The notes below the pieces were generated by a model. That model worked only from the letters and a program-made list of their open reading frames with translations, was not told the origin of the DNA and did not search any database. A stretch of 18,516 bases of DNA from Pyrodictium sp. (GTDB taxonomy: Archaea; Thermoproteota; Thermoprotei_A; Sulfolobales; Pyrodictiaceae): NCBI GenBank assembly GCA_015662475.1, contig DQUB01000022.1, positions 1-18,516 of the forward strand, read 5' to 3'. The position numbers and the translations under genes are program-made. Position 1 is the stretch's first letter. Each line of letters starts with the position of its first letter. Below, in pieces: positions 15,874-18,516 of the stretch.

Positions 15874-16464
15874 ATGTCTGAAACTCTAACAATTAAGCCT
15901 GAAGAGCCAAAACTCTTTGGCAAGTGGAGCTATGAGGGTATAGAGGTTCGAGATCCGAGTCTTAAGCGCTACATTTGTTTAAAACCAGTTGTAGTACCCC
16001 ATACAGGAGGTAGACATGAGCATAGACGCTTTGGTAAAGCGGAGGTACCTATTGTTGAAAGGCTTATTAATAAGATGATGAGGCCTGGCAGGAATACTGG
16101 CAAGAAGCATTTAGCCTATAATATAGTGAAGCATGCCTTTGAACTAATATACATTAGGACTGGTATGAATCCTCTACAAGTTCTTGTGAGGGCTATTGAG
16201 AATGCAGCACCGCGAGAAGACGTTACTAGGATCATGTATGGTGGTATAACCTACTTTGTTGCTGTTGATGTATCGCCTCAACGTAGAGTTGATGTTGCAC
16301 TTAAACATATAACTGAGGGTGCTCGTCAATGTGCATTTAACAATCCTAAGCCTATCGAGGAATGCCTAGCTGACGAGATAATAGCTGCTGCAAACAATGA
16401 TCCAAAGAGCTATGCTATAAGGCGTAAGGAAGAGATTGAACGTATTGCATTAAGCTCCAGATAA
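15874..16464 (+). CDS. rps7: 30S ribosomal protein S7
   Basis: The small-subunit assembly protein that nucleates the 3' head domain of 16S rRNA; 196 residues, the archaeal length. Conserved segments: GRHEHRRFGKAEVPIVERL, NKMMRPGRNTGKKHLAYNIV, NPLQVLVRAIENAAPREDV, and QRRVDVALKHITEGARQ. An N-terminal archaeal extension of about 50 residues precedes the core (LFGKWSYEGIEVRDPSLKRY). I chose the ATG at 15874 over the GTG at 15868 because GGGTG (15864-15868) then acts as the SD. It is followed by EF-1A after 91 bp. Confidence 0.96.
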   Translation: MSETLTIKPEEPKLFGKWSYEGIEVRDPSLKRYICLKPVVVPHTGGRHEHRRFGKAEVPIVERLINKMMRPGRNTGKKHLAYNIVKHAFELIYIRTGMNPLQVLVRAIENAAPREDVTRIMYGGITYFVAVDVSPQRRVDVALKHITEGARQCAFNNPKPIEECLADEIIAAANNDPKSYAIRRKEEIERIALSSR

Positions 16465-16473
16465 GCTCTAAAC

Positions 16474-16500
16474 ATATTCTACATTAGAGAATATTTATTA
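16474..16500 (+). promoter_or_regulatory. EF-1A TATA element with overlapping inverted repeat
   Basis: TTTATTA at 16494-16500 is the likely box A of the EF-1A gene, predicting a start near 16522. Immediately upstream and touching it is a perfect 7-bp inverted repeat, ATATTCT (16474-16480) and AGAATAT (16488-16494), with a 7-nt loop. The repeat could be a terminator for rps7, an operator, or chance in AT-rich sequence. Confidence 0.4.
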
Positions 16501-16555
16501 ACCTAGAGTGAGTGCAACCGTTACCCCATGGTGTGCAGATTAGGGGTGGTATGGA

Positions 16556-17875
16556 GTGAGTGCTCAGCAAAAGCCACACATAAACTTGATAATAATAGGC
16601 CATGTAGACCATGGTAAAAGTACACTAGTAGGACATCTATTGTATCGCTTAGGATTTGTAGACGAGAAGACTTTGAAGATGTTGGAGGAGGAGGCTAAGA
16701 AGAGAGGTAAGGAGTCCTTCAAGTTTGCCTGGATATTAGATAAGCTCAAAGAGGAGCGTGAACGTGGTGTTACCATTGACTTGTCATTCGTAAAATTCGA
16801 GACAAAGAAGTATTACTTCACAATTATTGATGCGCCAGGCCATAGAGACTTTATCAAGAACATGATCACAGGAGCAAGCCAGGCAGATGCAGCTATCCTA
16901 GTAGTTTCAGCAAGAAAGGGTGAATTTGAAGCTGGTATGAGCCCAGAGGGTCAGACACGTGAACATCTAATACTTGCTAAGACGATGGGTATTAACCAGG
17001 TAATTGTTGCGGTCAATAAGATGGATGCAACCGAGCCACCATATAGCAAGCAGAGATACGAGCAGATTGTAGCGATATTAAAGAAGTTCATGAAGAGTCT
17101 TGGCTTTGACATTAACAAGGTGCCATTTATCCCAGTATCTGCTTGGACTGGTGAGAACCTAATCGAGCGTAGCCCCAACATGCCATGGTATAATGGTCCA
17201 ACACTGGTAGAAGCCTTAGACCAATATATACAGCCGCCACAGAAGCCTATTGACAAGCCGCTTAGAATACCAATACAAAATGTCTACAGCATTACCGGTG
17301 TTGGTACAGTACCTGTAGGACGTGTTGAGACTGGCGTATTGAAGGTTGGTGATAAGGTAGTCTTTATGCCACCAGGTGTTGTAGGCGAAGTGCGTAGTAT
17401 TGAGATGCACCACCAGCCATTAGAGAAGGCTGAGCCTGGAGACAACATTGGTTTCAACGTGCGTGGAGTTTCCAAGAAGGATATAAGGCGCGGCGATGTT
17501 GCAGGCCACTTGGACAACCCACCAACAGTTGCAGAAGAGTTCACAGCTAGAGTCTTCATCATCTGGCATCCCACGGCAATTACAGTAGGATATACACCAG
17601 TCATACACGCTCATACAGCCAGTGTTGCAGCTAGAATAGTCGAAATTCAAGCTAAGATAGACCCAAGAACGGGCCAGATAGTTGAGAAGAACCCAAGCTT
17701 CATAAAGCAAGGTGATGCTGCGATTGTAAGGTTCAAGCCCATCAAGCCAATGGTAATAGAAAAGTATAGCGAATTCCCACAGCTAGGCCGCTTTGCAATG
17801 AGAGACATGGGTAAAACAGTAGGTATTGGTGTAGTAATCGACGTTAAACCGGCAAAAGTGCAGATAAGAAAGTAA
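16556..17875 (+). CDS. tuf: Translation elongation factor 1-alpha (aEF-1A)
   Basis: The GTPase that delivers aminoacyl-tRNA to the ribosome, 439 residues. G1 is GHVDHGKS (15-22), the switch I/G2 region reads RERGVTIDLSFVKFE, G3 is DAPGH (92-96), G4 is NKMD (154-157), and G5 lies at PVSAWTGENL. Domains 2 and 3 follow, with IQNVYSITGVGTVPVGRVETG and HTASVAARIVEI. The long G2 helical insertion typical of EF-1A rather than EF-Tu is present. The GTG at 16556 has AGGGGTGG at 16542-16549 as SD. It lies between rps7 and rps10 in the usual archaeal str-like order. Confidence 0.98.
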   Translation: MSAQQKPHINLIIIGHVDHGKSTLVGHLLYRLGFVDEKTLKMLEEEAKKRGKESFKFAWILDKLKEERERGVTIDLSFVKFETKKYYFTIIDAPGHRDFIKNMITGASQADAAILVVSARKGEFEAGMSPEGQTREHLILAKTMGINQVIVAVNKMDATEPPYSKQRYEQIVAILKKFMKSLGFDINKVPFIPVSAWTGENLIERSPNMPWYNGPTLVEALDQYIQPPQKPIDKPLRIPIQNVYSITGVGTVPVGRVETGVLKVGDKVVFMPPGVVGEVRSIEMHHQPLEKAEPGDNIGFNVRGVSKKDIRRGDVAGHLDNPPTVAEEFTARVFIIWHPTAITVGYTPVIHAHTASVAARIVEIQAKIDPRTGQIVEKNPSFIKQGDAAIVRFKPIKPMVIEKYSEFPQLGRFAMRDMGKTVGIGVVIDVKPAKVQIRK

Positions 17876-17884
17876 AGGTTTGCA

Positions 17885-17956
17885 GTTTGGAAATGTCTTT
17901 TTCCAAACACTTCTACGCTACTGGCAAACTGTTTTTGGAAAAACAACTTTTTCTAA
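17885..17956 (+). terminator. Hairpin plus T-tract terminator after EF-1A
   Basis: Ten bases after the EF-1A stop is a perfect 9-bp inverted repeat, GTTTGGAAA (17885-17893) and TTTCCAAAC (17900-17908), with a 6-nt loop. It is followed by a second palindrome GTTTTT-GG-AAAAAC (17931-17944) and a T-tract CTTTTTCT (17948-17954 region). CAGTTTG (17883-17889) can also pair with CAAACTG (17925-17931), giving an alternative fold. Archaea generally rely on U-tracts rather than stems, so the T-runs are the stronger part of the evidence. Confidence 0.55.
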
Positions 17957-17998
17957 CTAGCCATAACCAATAACACATCTTCGTTAACCCATCCAATT

Positions 17999-18007
17999 AC
18001 TTAATAG
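17999..18007 (+). promoter_or_regulatory. Candidate TATA box of rps10
   Basis: ACTTAATAG lies 38 nt before the rps10 ATG and predicts a start near 18028, just ahead of the SD AGGTGG (18034-18039). Together with the terminator-like sequence after EF-1A, it suggests that rps10 is at least partly transcribed on its own. Confidence 0.35.
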
Positions 18008-18044
18008 CCCCAATGTGTTAGAACATGTTTGGCAGGTGGTAAGA

Positions 18045-18353
18045 ATGGTGCAACGTGCCGAAATAAGATTGTGGAGTACGAATATAGACAGTTTAAACTT
18101 TGTTGTTGAGCAGATAAAAAACATAGTTAAAAAGACTGGTGTAAGAATGCGTGGGCCAATACCACTGCCAACAAAGAGACTCATTGTACCAACCTTAAGA
18201 CTTCCACACGGTGAAGGTTCGAAGAAGTGGGATAAATGGGAGTTAAGAATACACAAGCGCTTAATAATCGTGGATGCAGATGAACGTGTAATGAGGCAAA
18301 TAATGAGAGTAAGAGTGCCCGAAGACGTCTATATAGAGATAAGGTTGAGGTAA
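18045..18353 (+). CDS. rps10: 30S ribosomal protein S10
   Basis: The small-subunit head protein, 102 residues, the usual archaeal length (uS10/S20e). It reads VQRAEIRLWSTNIDSLNFV, then GVRMRGPIPLPTKRLIVPTL with the conserved G-P-x-P-L-P-T extended loop, and RIHKRLIIVDADERVMRQIM near the C-terminus. The ATG at 18045 has AGGTGG at 18034-18039; a longer in-frame GTG at 18015 would add 10 residues with no SD and is rejected. It lies between EF-1A and tRNA-Ser, as seen in other crenarchaea. Confidence 0.97.
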   Translation: MVQRAEIRLWSTNIDSLNFVVEQIKNIVKKTGVRMRGPIPLPTKRLIVPTLRLPHGEGSKKWDKWELRIHKRLIIVDADERVMRQIMRVRVPEDVYIEIRLR

Positions 18354-18376
18354 GATTTTTCAAAAATAATTGTTTT
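18354..18376 (+). terminator. T-tracts after rps10
   Basis: TTTTT begins 2 nt after the rps10 stop (18356-18360), and TTTT follows at 18373-18376, within an AT-rich run and without a stem. This is the U-run pattern of archaeal termination. Confidence 0.4.
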
Positions 18377-18391
18377 CATTAGAGTGGCACT

Positions 18392-18400
18392 ACATATAAA
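18392..18400 (+). promoter_or_regulatory. TATA box of tRNA-Ser
   Basis: ACATATAAA at 18392-18400 predicts a start near 18424, about 8 nt before the mature tRNA 5' end, the usual spacing for archaeal tRNA genes. CTTTAAG at 18410-18416 is too close to serve. Confidence 0.5.
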
Positions 18401-18431
18401 CCTTCCTTTAAGTAAATATTGGCTGTGGAGT

Positions 18432-18516
18432 GCCGGGGTGCCCGAGCGGTCCAAGGGGCCGGCCTGGAGAGCCGGTGGCCGAATCAGGCCGCGCGGGTTC
18501 AAATCCCGCCCCCGGC
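18432..18516 (+). tRNA. tRNA-Ser (anticodon GGA), 3' end cut by window edge
   Basis: Acceptor GCCGGGG (18432-18438) pairs with CCCCGGC at the window end (18510-18516). The D stem is CCC/GGG. The anticodon stem is CCGGC/GCCGG (18459-18463 and 18471-18475) around loop CTGGAGA, placing anticodon GGA at 18466-18468. The long variable arm GGCC-GAATCA-GGCC is diagnostic of a class II tRNA and, with GGA, of serine. The T stem is GCGGG/CCCGC around TTCAAAT. There is no intron. The discriminator base and any encoded CCA lie beyond the window. GC-rich stems fit a thermophile. Confidence 0.96.

Noticed and set aside
17893..17973. A 26-codon ATG frame between EF-1A and rps10
   Set aside because: No SD; its sequence is dictated by the palindromes and T-runs of the terminator region, so it is best explained as chance.
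18464..18470. Possible intron in the tRNA-Ser anticodon loop
   Set aside because: The loop is a normal 7 nt (CTGGAGA), so no intron is present.
1..18516. Mobile elements, CRISPR arrays, toxin-antitoxin or defence genes
   Set aside because: No transposase or integrase, repeat-spacer array, terminal inverted repeats or defence domains seen; nearly all DNA is taken up by conserved housekeeping genes, and no gap exceeds about 210 bp.

Overview
This window is a block of conserved archaeal information-processing genes, almost certainly from a hyperthermophilic or thermophilic crenarchaeon (Thermoproteota). The evidence is a single unsplit RpoB, a split largest RNA polymerase subunit (A' and A''), Rpo5/RpoH, eukaryote-like ribosomal proteins (L37e, L30e), EF-1A, an Sm-like protein, the termination factor aCPSF1/FttA, an autoprocessed proteasome beta subunit, and glycerol-1-phosphate dehydrogenase, the enzyme that sets archaeal lipid stereochemistry. 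Base composition is moderate (by eye about 40% GC). TTG and GTG starts are frequent, and most genes have a GGTG-type Shine-Dalgarno (SD) sequence. I cannot fix the genus; the layout resembles Desulfurococcales/Sulfolobales.

Left part (1-5787): the tail of a NOP2/Sun RNA cytosine methyltransferase overlaps a Nip7-like PUA protein, which is followed by an FKBP prolyl isomerase. Convergent to these is egsA. Divergent from egsA is psmB, followed after about 200 bp by fttA (aCPSF1). That spacer holds a short unassigned ORF and an 11-bp direct repeat. fttA runs tail-to-tail, with overlapping stop codons, into an MCT-1-like PUA protein gene on the minus strand.

Middle part (5865-15240): an Sm-like/L37e pair, then the RNA polymerase operon rpoH-rpoB-rpoA1-rpoA2-rpl30e-nusA-rps12. 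Gaps are very short, and at several junctions the SD contains or abuts the previous stop codon.

Right part (15268-18516): a bifunctional-nuclease-family (DUF151) gene on the minus strand splits rps12 from rps7. Then come rps7, EF-1A, rps10 and tRNA-Ser(GGA), whose last base or bases fall outside the window. The 3' flank of EF-1A carries a perfect 9-bp hairpin and several T-tracts.

Together the genes cover transcription (RNAP core, NusA, FttA termination), ribosome assembly and translation (S12, S7, S10, L30e, L37e, EF-1A, Nip7, rRNA/tRNA methyltransferase, MCT-1-like), RNA binding (Sm-like), and protein folding and turnover (FKBP, proteasome). I found no mobile element, CRISPR array, defence locus or clearly new multi-gene system. 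The points worth a second look are small: leader and terminator structure and one candidate microprotein.
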